From contig NC_012491.1 in the NCBI RefSeq assembly GCF_000010165.1, forward strand, positions 5,890,001-5,954,000: a DNA stretch of 64,000 bases, in the 5' to 3' direction. Position numbers and translations under genes: made by a program. Of the stretch, positions 1 to 8,206 are shown piece after piece. Positions within the stretch are counted from its first letter, which is position 1. Each line of letters begins with the position of its first letter. Below the pieces are notes generated by a model. The model made no database searches. It worked only from the letters and a program-made list of their open reading frames with translations, and was not told the DNA's origin. Origin of the DNA: Brevibacillus brevis NBRC 100599 (GTDB taxonomy: Bacteria; Bacillota; Bacilli; Brevibacillales; Brevibacillaceae).

Positions 1-365
1 ATAACCGTGACAATGATTTGGGTAATTCCCGCTGTTACGACCAACTTCCAATCCAAATACGCTGCCAAAAAGCCCATGACGATAAAAGCGAGGAAGGTGA
101 TCTCCTGGTAATCGGTAAAGTGATCGAATGAAATCGCATAAAACATGAGTCCAATTGCTACCAGATAACGAATCACAAGACTATCCTTGCGAATGAAATA
201 ATACGGCGAAACAATTAAAGTGACCAGCAATCCCAAGGACGTTACTTTCCAGAAGTTCACATCTACTTGGTAGGCAATGAGCCCCGCCATCCACAAATGG
301 TTCCATAGGATAAATATCATAAAGCCTTCTTTGTCAGTTAAGGTATTGCGAATCAATTGAATCAT
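1..365 (-). CDS. Multi-pass membrane protein, N-terminal part (runs off left edge)
   Basis: Read on the reverse strand, an ATG at 365 opens a frame that stays open to position 1, about 121 residues, so the gene is cut by the window edge. It begins MIQLIRNTLTDKEGF and continues as a series of hydrophobic stretches (for example FMIFILWNHLWMAGLIAY, TSLGLLVTLIV, LVAIGLMFYAI, FLAFIVMGFLAAYL), so it is an integral membrane protein with at least four or five membrane segments. A G-rich ribosome site (AAAAGGGGGG) precedes the ATG. The visible part has no signature domain. Such multi-span N-termini occur in Firmicute sensor proteins (chemoreceptors, kinases, GGDEF proteins), but the function cannot be decided here. 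Confidence 0.6.
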   Translation of the reverse strand, partial: MIQLIRNTLTDKEGFMIFILWNHLWMAGLIAYQVDVNFWKVTSLGLLVTLIVSPYYFIRKDSLVIRYLVAIGLMFYAISFDHFTDYQEITFLAFIVMGFLAAYLDWKLVVTAGITQIIVTV

Positions 366-520
366 AATTGCCCCCCTTTTCCTTTTTACTTATGTATTGG
401 ATTCTTTCCCCATTATATAGCCAAACCTTTGGCAAATTTGTGAAAAAAGTGAGAACAGCCAAAAACAATTTCGAATAGGCTATTACACAACTCTCGCGTA
501 CAGGAGGTAAACGGAGAAAA

Positions 521-1138
521 GTGGAACTTAATCAATTGCCAGCTACCGTGCTGACACGGACGATTAGCCGTCCGAACACCACGATTTACTATCCGCAATT
601 GGCGGGATTAGCCAACCAGCAAGCGGAAAAAGATATCAACCGGGCGATTTATCAAACGGTTCAAGGCTTAATTCACGAGCAACAACGGGTCCAGGTACCG
701 GGAAATACAGAAATGCAAGGAAGCTACGAAATCAAGACAAACGAACGCGGCATTTTCAGTGTTGTGTTGAGCAACTACGCCTATACACCGCAAATGGCTC
801 ACGGCATGACCTTCCTCGGTTCGATCACCGCTGATATCCAAACAGGCAAGCTGTATACACTGCGGGAATTATTCAAGCCAGGAAGCGATTACGTCAAGGT
901 GATTTCCGAAAACATCAAGCGTCAAATCAAAGAAAGAAACATCCCCACACTTAATGGCTTTACTTCGATTAAGCCCGATCAAGATTATTACATCGCCGAC
1001 AAAGCACTGGTTATCTACTTCCAGTTGTACGAAATTACGCCCTACTACGTCGGTTTCCCCATGTTCCCCATTTCGGTCTATGAACTGGAGCCAATCATCA
1101 ATGAAAAAGGACCACTGAGCATCTTGTCCGCAGATTAA
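521..1138 (+). CDS. DUF3298/DUF4163 (PdaC/RsiV-like) domain protein
   Basis: This 205-residue protein has the layout of the DUF4163-DUF3298 pair found in the extracellular part of RsiV and in the deacetylase PdaC. It shows a beta-rich N-terminal half (PNTTIYYPQLAGL) and a later part with SVVLSNYAYTPQMAHGMTF and FPISVYELEPII. Unlike those relatives, it has no visible signal peptide or membrane anchor, and no polysaccharide deacetylase domain. The start is GTG at 521, with AGGAGG further upstream and a closer GGAG. A hairpin terminator follows. RsiV binds lysozyme through this domain, but no ligand can be assigned here. Family call fairly sure, function unknown. Confidence 0.75.
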   Translation: MELNQLPATVLTRTISRPNTTIYYPQLAGLANQQAEKDINRAIYQTVQGLIHEQQRVQVPGNTEMQGSYEIKTNERGIFSVVLSNYAYTPQMAHGMTFLGSITADIQTGKLYTLRELFKPGSDYVKVISENIKRQIKERNIPTLNGFTSIKPDQDYYIADKALVIYFQLYEITPYYVGFPMFPISVYELEPIINEKGPLSILSAD

Positions 1139-1219
1139 ATGCACTGTACCGCCGTTTTTACCCCCAGGCGCAAGTATCTTTTTTCATGACAGTGGCCTGG
1201 TGGGTATTTGTGGCAAAAG

Positions 1220-1247
1220 AGAAAGCACCACATGGGTGCTTTTTCTA
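1220..1247. terminator. Shared terminator between convergent genes
   Basis: Stem AAAGCACC / GGTGCTTT with a five-base loop and a T run on the + strand. The A-rich left flank gives a T run for the opposite strand too, so it can serve both the upstream + gene and the downstream - gene. Confidence 0.75.
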
Positions 1248-1256
1248 CTTTCTCTA

Positions 1257-1694
1257 CTAATTAATAGTAAGCTTGTACGGATTATTTTTATCAAAATCAG
1301 ATGCGCTGTGTCCGTATACCTTGATATATACCTGATCACCAAGACCTATCTGGAGACCCAGAACATCGGATCCACCTGGTCCAAAATCATTGGGCTTATA
1401 TGTCTCATGCACTTTTCCGTTTGCAGAAATATAGACCAAATCAAAATCATAGTTTTGGTTTTGTGGAGATTCCAATAGTACACTGATACTCTGTCCAGAT
1501 CGATTATCATATTCGTACCAATCTACATCATTACTGTCAGAAATAGTATGCGACATTGGTTTGTAAATTTTGATAGGAACTGCCTTATCCTGCGTATCTC
1601 CATATCCGTCACTAGCAAAAGCCGATTGTGTCCCCATTGCCAACGCAGCCAATACCATACAAGAAGACAAAATTCTTTTAAAGGAATGTTTCAT
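1257..1694 (-). CDS. Secreted protein with PPC-like beta domain
   Basis: 145 residues with a clear signal peptide (KRILSSCMVLAALAMGTQSAFA, cleavage after AFA). The mature part resembles bacterial pre-peptidase C-terminal (PPC) beta-sandwich domains: DTQDKAVPI, a DVDWYEYD motif, SISVLLESPQNQNYDFDLVYI, and a C-terminal YIKVYGHSASDFDKNNPYKLTI strand. PPC domains normally sit behind secreted proteases. Here the domain stands alone, so this is a free secreted module of unknown role. It converges with the DUF3298 gene on the shared terminator. The ATG start is supported by GAGGAG upstream. Confidence 0.7.
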   Translation of the reverse strand: MKHSFKRILSSCMVLAALAMGTQSAFASDGYGDTQDKAVPIKIYKPMSHTISDSNDVDWYEYDNRSGQSISVLLESPQNQNYDFDLVYISANGKVHETYKPNDFGPGGSDVLGLQIGLGDQVYIKVYGHSASDFDKNNPYKLTIN

Positions 1695-1954
1695 TTCGAA
1701 CTCTCCTCGCCATCTATTTATTTACATTTTTAGTATATTTAACAATGGTTATTTTTTCAATAAGTGAACTTTTTTAGAAAACATTTATCTTTCGTGTCCC
1801 TTGCTAGGGGCATTTTGTTTGCAGAAAATCCATAATTTCGCCATCGAATAAACGTTTACTTATATGTCTAGAACTGCTAGTATGTTAGTGTACATATTTA
1901 CTTAAGCAATAAGTGTACGATATATCGGACCAGCTTTCCTGGAGGTATATACTC

Positions 1955-2368
1955 ATGCAATATTATGGTCATCGAATTAGCCAAACCGCAAGAATATTCA
2001 GCAAATCACTAAATGGGACTATGGCTCCCATGGGACTATACAGCTCGCAATGGGGTATTATTCTTTGCTTGCATTATCGTGAATCGCTTACTCAGGTTCA
2101 ATTGAGCAACTACCTGAATGTTGAAGCGCCGACGATTACCCGGACACTCACCCGTTTGGAAGAGATGGGCTGGATCATTCGTTCAGAAGGTGATGACAAG
2201 CGTGAGCGCTATGTGTCCTTGTCTCCGCAAGCAATCGAACGGTTCCCGGAATGGCTGGAGGCTGCAAAAGTGCAAGAAGAGCTGGCACTCCGCGGCGTTG
2301 ACGAAGCAGAGCTCGCTATCTTTAACCGCGTTTTGAAGAAAATGAACGATAATTTACAACCGTTGTAA
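1955..2368 (+). CDS. MarR-family transcriptional regulator
   Basis: A winged-helix repressor of 137 residues. The recognition region QVQLSNYLNVEAPTITRTLTRLEEMGWI is followed by the wing (RSEGDDKRERYVSLSP), which is the MarR hallmark, and then a dimerisation helix. The frame is open 14 codons further upstream, but ATG at 1955 is chosen because GGAGG lies 9 bases before it and the protein then starts at the first MarR helix. MarR proteins usually sense small phenolic or oxidising ligands and control a neighbouring gene. No obvious target is adjacent, since the next genes run the other way. Function beyond the family is unknown. Confidence 0.85.
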   Translation: MQYYGHRISQTARIFSKSLNGTMAPMGLYSSQWGIILCLHYRESLTQVQLSNYLNVEAPTITRTLTRLEEMGWIIRSEGDDKRERYVSLSPQAIERFPEWLEAAKVQEELALRGVDEAELAIFNRVLKKMNDNLQPL

Positions 2369-2374
2369 CAAGTA

Positions 2375-2420
2375 AAAAATGACTTCGCCCAAAAGCAGTT
2401 TGGTGAAGTCATTTTTTGTT
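2375..2420. terminator. Bidirectional terminator
   Basis: Strong hairpin ATGACTTC / GAAGTCAT extended by GCC/GGT pairing, with a T run on both strands. It ends the marR-like gene (+) and the small membrane protein pair (-). Confidence 0.8.
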
Positions 2421-2694
2421 AGCCATTTTTCCTTGTGCTATGGATGAGGGTGTTGAGCTCTTGTTCCAATTGAATCAGATCAAGCTGTATCTGTTGCTTT
2501 TGCAATTGTTTTTTCTGTTGCAGTACTTGTTTTTTCAAATCATTTGCTTCTTTGTCATTTGCTTGGTTGTCTGTAGACGCAGGCTGCTCCGGTTCCACCT
2601 GTCCAGTCGAACCTATGGCAGCTATGAAAGTGCCAATCACTGCGATCCACCCCCCTACCGCTACCAACTCATTGGCCAGATTTCTTTCGATCAT
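2419..2694 (-). CDS. Small membrane protein with coiled-coil tail
   Basis: 91 residues: one N-terminal membrane segment (ELVAVGGWIAVIGTFIAAIG), a short acidic/Gln linker, then a Gln/Lys/Leu-rich helix (LKKQVLQQKKQLQKQQIQLD) typical of a coiled coil. No family is recognised. The start ATG has GGAGGG seven bases upstream and overlaps the end of the preceding - strand gene by 26 bp, so the two are translationally coupled. Both have the same plan (one membrane segment plus coiled coil), so they could form a hetero-oligomer. This is an inference. Confidence 0.65.
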   Translation of the reverse strand: MIERNLANELVAVGGWIAVIGTFIAAIGSTGQVEPEQPASTDNQANDKEANDLKKQVLQQKKQLQKQQIQLDLIQLEQELNTLIHSTRKNG

Positions 2695-3004
2695 CCTTTT
2701 TCCCTCCGTTTTTGGGTTGATTCTCCTGTAAATTCTTTTTTATATCTTGAACGCTATCTCGCAATTGAGCAATTTGCTGTTCAATTCGTTTGAACTGCAT
2801 ATCGTCATCATTGTCATTGCCATTTTTGTTTTTCCCATTGATTTGCTTGTTTAATTGGATGAGGGGCTGTATCATTTTGTCGTTGTTGCAGGCAGGCTTT
2901 TGACTTAATTTGGTTGTTTTATCAATGGCGAGGATGACAAAGCCAAGCGAAATAATCCAAAGTGCTATTACAGCGGTATCATCATCATCATCACAAAAAA
3001 ACAT
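2669..3004 (-). CDS. Small membrane protein with acidic N-terminus and coiled coil
   Basis: 111 residues from an ATG at 3004 preceded by GGAGG at good spacing. The frame is open further upstream, but nothing there has a ribosome site. It starts with MFFCDDDDDTAV, has one membrane helix (VIALWIISLGFVILAI), a linker rich in N, G, D and K, and a predicted coiled coil (FKRIEQQIAQLRDSVQDIKKNL). A charged K/D-rich tail ends it. No known domain. It is the first gene of a two-gene unit with the downstream 91-residue protein. Confidence 0.65.
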   Translation of the reverse strand: MFFCDDDDDTAVIALWIISLGFVILAIDKTTKLSQKPACNNDKMIQPLIQLNKQINGKNKNGNDNDDDMQFKRIEQQIAQLRDSVQDIKKNLQENQPKNGGKKDDRKKSGQ

Positions 3005-3118
3005 AGATACCTCCATGCCAATAAAGGTCGTGGTTTGATTATTGGCCCTTCTATACAATACGCTCCTGCCTAATTCCTCGTGACATCTGGACCACCACTT
3101 CCCTGATGTTGTTCTGTC

Positions 3119-3163
3119 ATAAAAAAGGCTCCCCGCCAGCACAAGCGTGCCCAGCAAGAAGCC
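3119..3163 (-). terminator. Terminator after the FAD dehydrogenase gene
   Basis: On the - strand, an imperfect long hairpin (AGGCTTC...GGGGAGCCT with inner GCAC/GTGC pairing) followed by TTTTTT, just after the stop at 3185. Confidence 0.65.
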
Positions 3164-3184
3164 TATTGGTTATAATCGTATTCG

Positions 3185-4618
3185 TTATTGCATGCGTTTC
3201 GTAATATTGCGAGCCATCCAAACCCCAGCAGCTCCGGCTTGTGCCAGACCACGCGTAATTCCAGCGCCATCCCCGCCACAGAACAATCCCTTAATTTCTG
3301 TTTCGAATTCCTCAGTCAGTTTCGGACGAGCCGAGTAAAATTTCGCTTCCACTCCATAGAACAACGTGTGCTCAGAAGCGATTCCTGGTGTTACCTTGTC
3401 CAGTGCTTCCACCATCTCGATCAAGCTTTTCATCGTGTTGTAAGGCAACACGAGTCCCAAGTCACCTGGTACTGCTTCCTTCAGAGTTGGCTCCAGGAAG
3501 CCTTCCTTAATACGCGACTCTGTAGAACGGCGACCGCGCAAAATATCGCCGTACTTTTGCACGATGACCCCACCGTTTGACAGATCATTCGCCCGCTTGC
3601 AAACTTCCCTCGCGTACTCATTCGGCTTGTCAAACGGCTCTGTAAACGTATGAGATACCAAGAGCGCAAAGTTCGTATTCATCGAGCCCAGCGCTGGGTC
3701 TTTGTAAGAGTGCCCGTTTGCCGCCATAACGCCACTGTGGTTTTCCACGACCACGTGACCGGATGGATTGCTGCAGAACGTCCGTACACGCGTTCCGACA
3801 GATGTGTTGAAAATGAATTTTCCTTCGTACAAGTGCTCATTGATTTCGCGCATGACGACATCGGATGTCTCCACACGTACGCCTACGTCGACTTGATTGT
3901 TGTACATTTTCAGGCGGCGCTTCTTCAGGATATCCGTCAACCATGCCGAGCCATCGCGTCCTGGTCCGATTACCACGTAATCAGCTTCATACTCTTGTCC
4001 GTTTTTCAAAATTACACCCTTTACCTGATGTCCGTCTGCTTCTTTCACCGTGATGATGTCCGCGACCTCTGTCTTGAACATCATGTCGATATGCTTCTTC
4101 AAATGCTCGAAGATCGACTGGAGAATCTCCAGGTTTTGCTCCGTTCCCAAGTGACGCACCTGTGCTCGCAACAGCTTGAGGCCTGCTGCATAGCCGCGCT
4201 GCTCGATGCTCTTGATCGTCTCTGTGGTCGGGTCCGTAATCGATTGGGTAGCCCCATGCTCCAAATTGATTTCATCTACGTATTTGATCAGCCCAAGTAC
4301 AGTGGAAGGGCTGAGATAGTCTGTCATCCAACCGCCAAATTCGGTGGTGATGTTAAATTTGCCATCGCTATAGGCGCCTGCTCCACCAAAACCACTGGTA
4401 ATCGAACAGGCCGGCAAACAGCCTGCGAAATCTTTTTTTCCTGCTGGCGGCGGGCAGAGCTTGATCTTTTCTTCCAAGATCGGACAGCGTCTGCTATAGA
4501 TGTCATGCCCTTTATCAATCAACAGCACCTTGGCATTCGGTGCTTTTCGCATGATCTCGTAGCACGTAAAAATCCCTGCTGGCCCTGCTCCTACAACGAT
4601 CACATCATACTTATTCAT
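3185..4618 (-). CDS. NAD(P)/FAD-dependent dehydrogenase (COG2509 type) under a purine riboswitch
   Basis: 477 residues. The N-terminal dinucleotide-binding motif is VIVVGAGPAGIFTCYEI, with a long FAD-dependent dehydrogenase body (GFGGAGAYSDGKFNI, YVVIGPGRDGSAWL) and a C-terminal GLFCGGDGAGITRGLAQAG motif closing the FAD site. This is the pattern of the COG2509 'uncharacterised FAD-dependent dehydrogenases'. The substrate is unknown. ATG at 4618 is used because GGGGAGGG lies eight bases upstream. The 36 extra codons upstream fall inside the riboswitch terminator and are not coding. The leader carries a guanine-class aptamer, so expression is expected to follow guanine or hypoxanthine. This hints at a role linked to purine or nitrogen turnover. 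Confidence 0.85.
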   Translation of the reverse strand: MNKYDVIVVGAGPAGIFTCYEIMRKAPNAKVLLIDKGHDIYSRRCPILEEKIKLCPPPAGKKDFAGCLPACSITSGFGGAGAYSDGKFNITTEFGGWMTDYLSPSTVLGLIKYVDEINLEHGATQSITDPTTETIKSIEQRGYAAGLKLLRAQVRHLGTEQNLEILQSIFEHLKKHIDMMFKTEVADIITVKEADGHQVKGVILKNGQEYEADYVVIGPGRDGSAWLTDILKKRRLKMYNNQVDVGVRVETSDVVMREINEHLYEGKFIFNTSVGTRVRTFCSNPSGHVVVENHSGVMAANGHSYKDPALGSMNTNFALLVSHTFTEPFDKPNEYAREVCKRANDLSNGGVIVQKYGDILRGRRSTESRIKEGFLEPTLKEAVPGDLGLVLPYNTMKSLIEMVEALDKVTPGIASEHTLFYGVEAKFYSARPKLTEEFETEIKGLFCGGDGAGITRGLAQAGAAGVWMARNITKRMQ

Positions 4619-4633
4619 GTCGTTCCCTCCCCG

Positions 4634-4701
4634 AAAAAATAAAAAAATTCCCGGCCGACGAATAGGGTATACCAAAACCGCCCTATTCGTAGCCGGGAAT
4701 T
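4634..4701 (-). terminator. Riboswitch-controlled intrinsic terminator
   Basis: Very strong hairpin: 10 bp (AATTCCCGGC/ reverse GCCGGGAATT), a small internal loop, then 9 bp (CGAATAGGG/CCCTATTCG), a 13-base loop, and a T-rich run. Its 5' arm includes the 3' strands of P1 and P3 of the aptamer. Ligand binding should therefore prevent terminator formation and turn the downstream gene on. Confidence 0.85.
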
Positions 4702-4752
4702 TACGGTTCCCTGTAGAGACCCTCAAACCATATTTCTGAGGATATACGAATA
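4684..4752 (-). promoter_or_regulatory. Purine riboswitch aptamer, guanine class
   Basis: On the - strand all purine-riboswitch parts are present. P1 is TATTCGTA/TACGAATA. P2 is CCTCAGA/TTTGAGG with loop AATATGG, and J2/3 is GTCTCTAC. P3 is GGGAA/TTCCC with loop CCGTAAA. The base just 5' of the P1 3' strand is C (GGC-TACGAA), which by base-pairing rules selects guanine/hypoxanthine rather than adenine. The P1 3' strand and P3 3' strand are also part of the terminator stem, so aptamer and terminator exclude each other. Confidence 0.9.
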
Positions 4753-5069
4753 CAAATTACTATTTCATTCGTCAAGCCTGTGTTGTTCTTCACAACAATA
4801 TGTATAGTAGCTTATAAGGTGAATCAAGTCAACCGAAAACAGCCCATTTATTCGTCTTTTAAAGTTAATTTTATCGTAAACATGCCTTTACAATCCGTAA
4901 ATACAACAAAACACGAACATTAAAAACGAACATTCGTTATTTCTGTTCATGCCCCTCATTTGTCAGGAAGGAATCAAATATAAACGAATAGAATAGATAG
5001 AATTTTAAGAAATATTTACGATTTATTAATTCATTTTAAATCGCGTGCAAAAAAGGATGAGGCCTGTAC
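4753..5069. other. Divergent intergenic region
   Basis: AT-rich region of about 315 bp between the riboswitch leader (-) and the PLP-protein gene (+). It must hold both promoters. Several copies of CGAA(T/C)/ATTCG-type sequence occur around 4910-4990 (CGAACATT, CGAACATTCG, AACGAATAG), which could be an operator. No coding frame or RNA gene is recognised. Confidence 0.35.
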
Positions 5070-6257
5070 ATGCGGGATTATCGCTATTATCAGTCTGCCT
5101 TTGCTGGTGTTCCCAAGCCGTTCGCTTTCGTCGATCTAGATCTGCTGGAGGAAAATGCGGAGCAAATCAGTTTGCAAAGCAATGGAAAACCCGTTCGAAT
5201 CGCGAGCAAATCGATCCGAAGCGTTGCCATTCTCAAACGTGTATTGCAGGTGAACGATTGTTTTCGTGGTCTCATGTGCTATTCCGCTCCTGAGGTGCTT
5301 CACCTGTGCGAGGCAGGCTTCGATGACCTGCTGCTTGGCTATCCGCTCTGGGAAAAAAGCTGGCTTTTGTCAATCGCCTCCGAGATTAAGAACGGACGCT
5401 CCATTACTTTAATGATCGACTCTCTCCCTCATGTCGAACAGCTCGAACAAATCGCCCAGGAAACGGGAACCAGGCTGCCTGTCTGTCTCGATATCGACAT
5501 GTCGTCTGATGTGTTGGGGCTGCATTTCGGCGTCTGGCGCTCGCCACTCCGCTCTCTCGAGGCGTCCCTCTCCCTAGTCAAGCGCGTTGCTTCCTCCGAT
5601 CATCTCTACCTAGATGGTGTCATGGGGTACGAAGCTCAAATTGCTGGCGTAGGTGATCGATACCCTCGTCAATTCCTAAAAAACAGCATCATCCGTCTCC
5701 TCAAGCAATATTCCGTGAAAGAAGTGGCTGCTCGACGTGCCACACTGGTGCATGCCATTCGCGAGCTAGACATTCCTCTCCGCTTCGTAAACGGTGGAGG
5801 AACGGGCAGCTTGCACTTGACCGGGAAGGAAGACGCCGTTACAGAGGTTACAGCAGGCTCCGGATTTTTTTCGCCTGGGCTTTTTGACTACTTTCAGGAT
5901 TTTCGGTTTCATCCTGCTGCCGGATTTGCTTTGGAGATTATCCGTAAGCCCACAGCGCATATCTACACATGTGCCGGCGGGGGCTACATCGCATCTGGTT
6001 CTGCTGGGCGTGACAGACTCCCCAAGCCTTACTTGCCAGTGGGAGCAAAGCTGTTCCCCAACGAAGGAGCAGGTGAAGTACAGACACCCATCCACTATCA
6101 AGGCATGGAAACGCTGGAGCTGGGAGACCCGATCTTTTTTCGCCATGCCAAAGCAGGAGAGCTCTGCGAACGTTTTACCCGGCTGTATTGCATCTCTGGC
6201 GGGAAAATAATCGAGGAAGTGACCACCTATCGGGGGGATGGATTATGCTCACTGTAA
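5070..6257 (+). CDS. PLP-dependent alanine-racemase-fold protein (amino acid deaminase/aldolase type)
   Basis: 395 residues of the alanine racemase N-terminal barrel / D-threonine aldolase type. It opens with PFAFVDLDLLEENAEQI, and the likely PLP lysine lies in VRIASKSIRS. The barrel continues through LPVCLDIDMSSDVLGLHFG and RFVNGGGTGSLHLT, and the C-terminal part has GGGYIASGSAGRDRLPKPYLP and LGDPIFFRHAKAGELCERF, with a metal-site-like H. This subfamily is usually annotated 'amino acid deaminase/aldolase'. The exact reaction is unproved. The stop overlaps the start of the following FAD oxidase by 13 bp, so both are made together. Start ATG at 5070; ribosome site GATGAGG. Confidence 0.8.
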   Translation: MRDYRYYQSAFAGVPKPFAFVDLDLLEENAEQISLQSNGKPVRIASKSIRSVAILKRVLQVNDCFRGLMCYSAPEVLHLCEAGFDDLLLGYPLWEKSWLLSIASEIKNGRSITLMIDSLPHVEQLEQIAQETGTRLPVCLDIDMSSDVLGLHFGVWRSPLRSLEASLSLVKRVASSDHLYLDGVMGYEAQIAGVGDRYPRQFLKNSIIRLLKQYSVKEVAARRATLVHAIRELDIPLRFVNGGGTGSLHLTGKEDAVTEVTAGSGFFSPGLFDYFQDFRFHPAAGFALEIIRKPTAHIYTCAGGGYIASGSAGRDRLPKPYLPVGAKLFPNEGAGEVQTPIHYQGMETLELGDPIFFRHAKAGELCERFTRLYCISGGKIIEEVTTYRGDGLCSL

Positions 6258-7561
6258 AGAAGCACGCGAATCACTGGACCAATTGGACAGGAAATGTACA
6301 AAGCCAGCCGAAACAAATCGCGATGCCAAAGTCCGTAGATGAGGTCGTGCAGCTTGTCCTTGCTTGCAAGAAGGCAGGTACACGGATTCGAGTCGTCGGC
6401 TCCGGTCATTCCTTCACTCGTCTCGTCCAGACAGAAGACTGCTTGCTATCCTTGGATCATCTCCAAGGAATCGTCAGTGTAGACCCTGCCTCTGATACTG
6501 TTGAAGTCTGGGCAGGCACCAAGCTCAAGACACTCGGACAACTCCTGCACCAAGCGGGCTACTCTCAAGAAAACCTCGGAGACATTAACGCCCAGTCCAT
6601 TGCAGGGGCTGTCAGCACCGGAACACACGGCACCGGCATTCATTTTGGCAGCATCTCCACGCAAGTCGTCGGACTGACAGTCGTGACCGCATCCGGGGAG
6701 GTTTTGGAAGTATCCGAGCAGGCCCAACCGGACCTGTTCAAAGCCATGCAAGTCTCGCTTGGTCTCTTGGGCATCATCGTACGTGTCAAGCTGCGTGTCC
6801 TCCCAGCCTATCGCCTGCGCTACCAAAGCCGTCGCATGCAGATAGAGGAGTGCTTGTCTTCTCTAGAGACGTTTAAAACCGAGCATCGGCATTTTGAATT
6901 TTTTATCTTCCCGTATTCGGACACCGTTCAGGTGAAATTCATGAACGAGACCAGCGATCCCCCCAGCGGCAATCAACGATGGAGCTATTTGAAAAAAATG
7001 GTGGTGGAGAACGGGCTGTTTTGGCTCTTGTCGGAGAGCTGCCGATTGCGCCCTTCTCTCACCAAAAGTGTCAGCAGGCTGTCCGCTCAAAGCGTTCCCT
7101 CTGTCCATGAGAGCGGCTACAGCCATCAGCTTTTTGCTACCCCTCGGCTTGTTCGTTTTTATGAAATGGAATACTGCTTCCCTGCTGAGCATATGGGCGA
7201 AGCCATACGGGAGCTGCGTAAGGCGATTGAGCAGGAACGCTTTGCCGTTCATTTTCCGCTCGAATGCCGGTACGTCAAAAAGGACGACATCTGGCTCAGT
7301 CCCGCCTATGAACGGGATAGTGCCTTCATTGCCGTCCACATGTACAAGGGAATGCCGTACGAAGCGTACTTTGCCGGGATGGAAGAGATTTTTGCCCGAT
7401 ATGGTGGACGTCCACACTGGGGGAAAATGCACAGTATGACCACCGAGAAGCTTCATCAGGTCTATCCTCGCTTGCCCGATTTCCTCGCCATTCGTTCTGA
7501 GCTCGATCCCGACGGCTTGTTCGTGAACCCGTATTTAGCCGAGTTGTTCGGCATCTCCTGA
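6245..7561 (+). CDS. FAD-dependent D-arabinono-1,4-lactone/alditol oxidase family protein
   Basis: 438 residues. An N-terminal FAD-binding type 4 domain shows GTRIRVVGSGHSFT, and SIAGAVSTGTHGTGIHFG. The C-terminal ALO domain ends with RPHWGKMHSMT and a final DPDGLFVNPYLAELF motif, both hallmarks of gulonolactone/arabinonolactone and alditol oxidases. The histidine of the GSGHS motif is the usual site for covalent flavin. ATG at 6245 is chosen because the frame upstream lies inside the preceding gene and a GGGGGGATGG ribosome site sits just before it. It is coupled to the PLP protein. This pairing is also common in actinobacteria, suggesting a shared but uncharacterised pathway. Confidence 0.85.
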   Translation: MLTVKKHANHWTNWTGNVQSQPKQIAMPKSVDEVVQLVLACKKAGTRIRVVGSGHSFTRLVQTEDCLLSLDHLQGIVSVDPASDTVEVWAGTKLKTLGQLLHQAGYSQENLGDINAQSIAGAVSTGTHGTGIHFGSISTQVVGLTVVTASGEVLEVSEQAQPDLFKAMQVSLGLLGIIVRVKLRVLPAYRLRYQSRRMQIEECLSSLETFKTEHRHFEFFIFPYSDTVQVKFMNETSDPPSGNQRWSYLKKMVVENGLFWLLSESCRLRPSLTKSVSRLSAQSVPSVHESGYSHQLFATPRLVRFYEMEYCFPAEHMGEAIRELRKAIEQERFAVHFPLECRYVKKDDIWLSPAYERDSAFIAVHMYKGMPYEAYFAGMEEIFARYGGRPHWGKMHSMTTEKLHQVYPRLPDFLAIRSELDPDGLFVNPYLAELFGIS

Positions 7562-7582
7562 AACACTGCCTACACATAAAAA

Positions 7583-7968
7583 ATGCCCCGACCAGTCTTA
7601 GAGCAGCACGGACAGCAAAACAGATGTACTTGGTTGATCTTGCCGCTGCCACAGGATTGTGTACAAGAACAATCGGATTAGCAGAAGCTAATAAATTGAA
7701 AGTATCGCCTCCTAGCCTAAGACGACTTTCCAAAGTGCTTTGTGTATCAGTTGCTTTTCTCGGTTGTTTTGAGAAACTGCCGGAATCAACTTTAGGGGAG
7801 CGTATTATTAAAGCGCGCTTCTACTATGGGTACACCAAGAGAGAATTTTCTGCGCTTTTAGGAATAAGTGAACGCACTCTATACGAATGGGAACATGACC
7901 GCAAGATTCCACCCCCGACGCCCTTAAATGACCTATCGAAGTATTTGGCTGTATTAATGAAGGAATAG
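7583..7968 (+). pseudogene. Double-HTH (XRE) regulator, probably frameshifted at its 5' end
   Basis: The main frame encodes two HTH modules: LVDLAAATGLCTRTIGLAEAN and, later, FSALLGISERTLYEWEHDRKI, both XRE-like. The first in-frame ATG (7624) cuts off helix 1 of the first module and has no ribosome site. Upstream codons in the same frame still read SLRAARTAKQ, the missing helix, but contain no ATG, GTG or TTG. An ATG at 7583 in another frame reads MPRP directly before that point. One lost base near 7590-7595 would explain everything: MPRP then SLRAARTAKQMYLVDL. The gene is therefore most likely broken, or makes only a short product. Confidence 0.55.
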
Positions 7969-8012
7969 AATAAAGCGGCCCCTTCTGAAATTTAAAGGGC
8001 CGCTTTATTTTT
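7969..8012 (+). terminator. Terminator after the double-HTH gene
   Basis: Near-perfect hairpin AATAAAGCGGCCC / GGGCCGCTTTATT followed by TTTT. The stem is symmetrical enough to act on either strand. Confidence 0.85.
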
Positions 8013-8206
8013 GCCAGTAAATCTTTTTACCTTTCTGAACTAGAATGGTACTAAACGAAAAACCGGCTTAGTAAAATCAACACGAGTTCCAGTAAACAAT
8101 ATTCACTGTGCCTAAATAATGTTTATGTTGCTCGAATGCGTAAACAATTTAAGAAAAATACATGGTACAATCTTCCTGTTATGCTCTTTAGGAGGGAAGT
8201 CTTAAA

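Noticed and set aside
3650..4642. Long + strand frame of 330 codons
   Set aside because: Shadow of the FAD dehydrogenase gene; no ribosome site and unlikely residue composition.
4684..4752. Adenine or 2'-deoxyguanosine riboswitch
   Set aside because: The discriminator base is C, not U, and the core junctions follow the guanine type.
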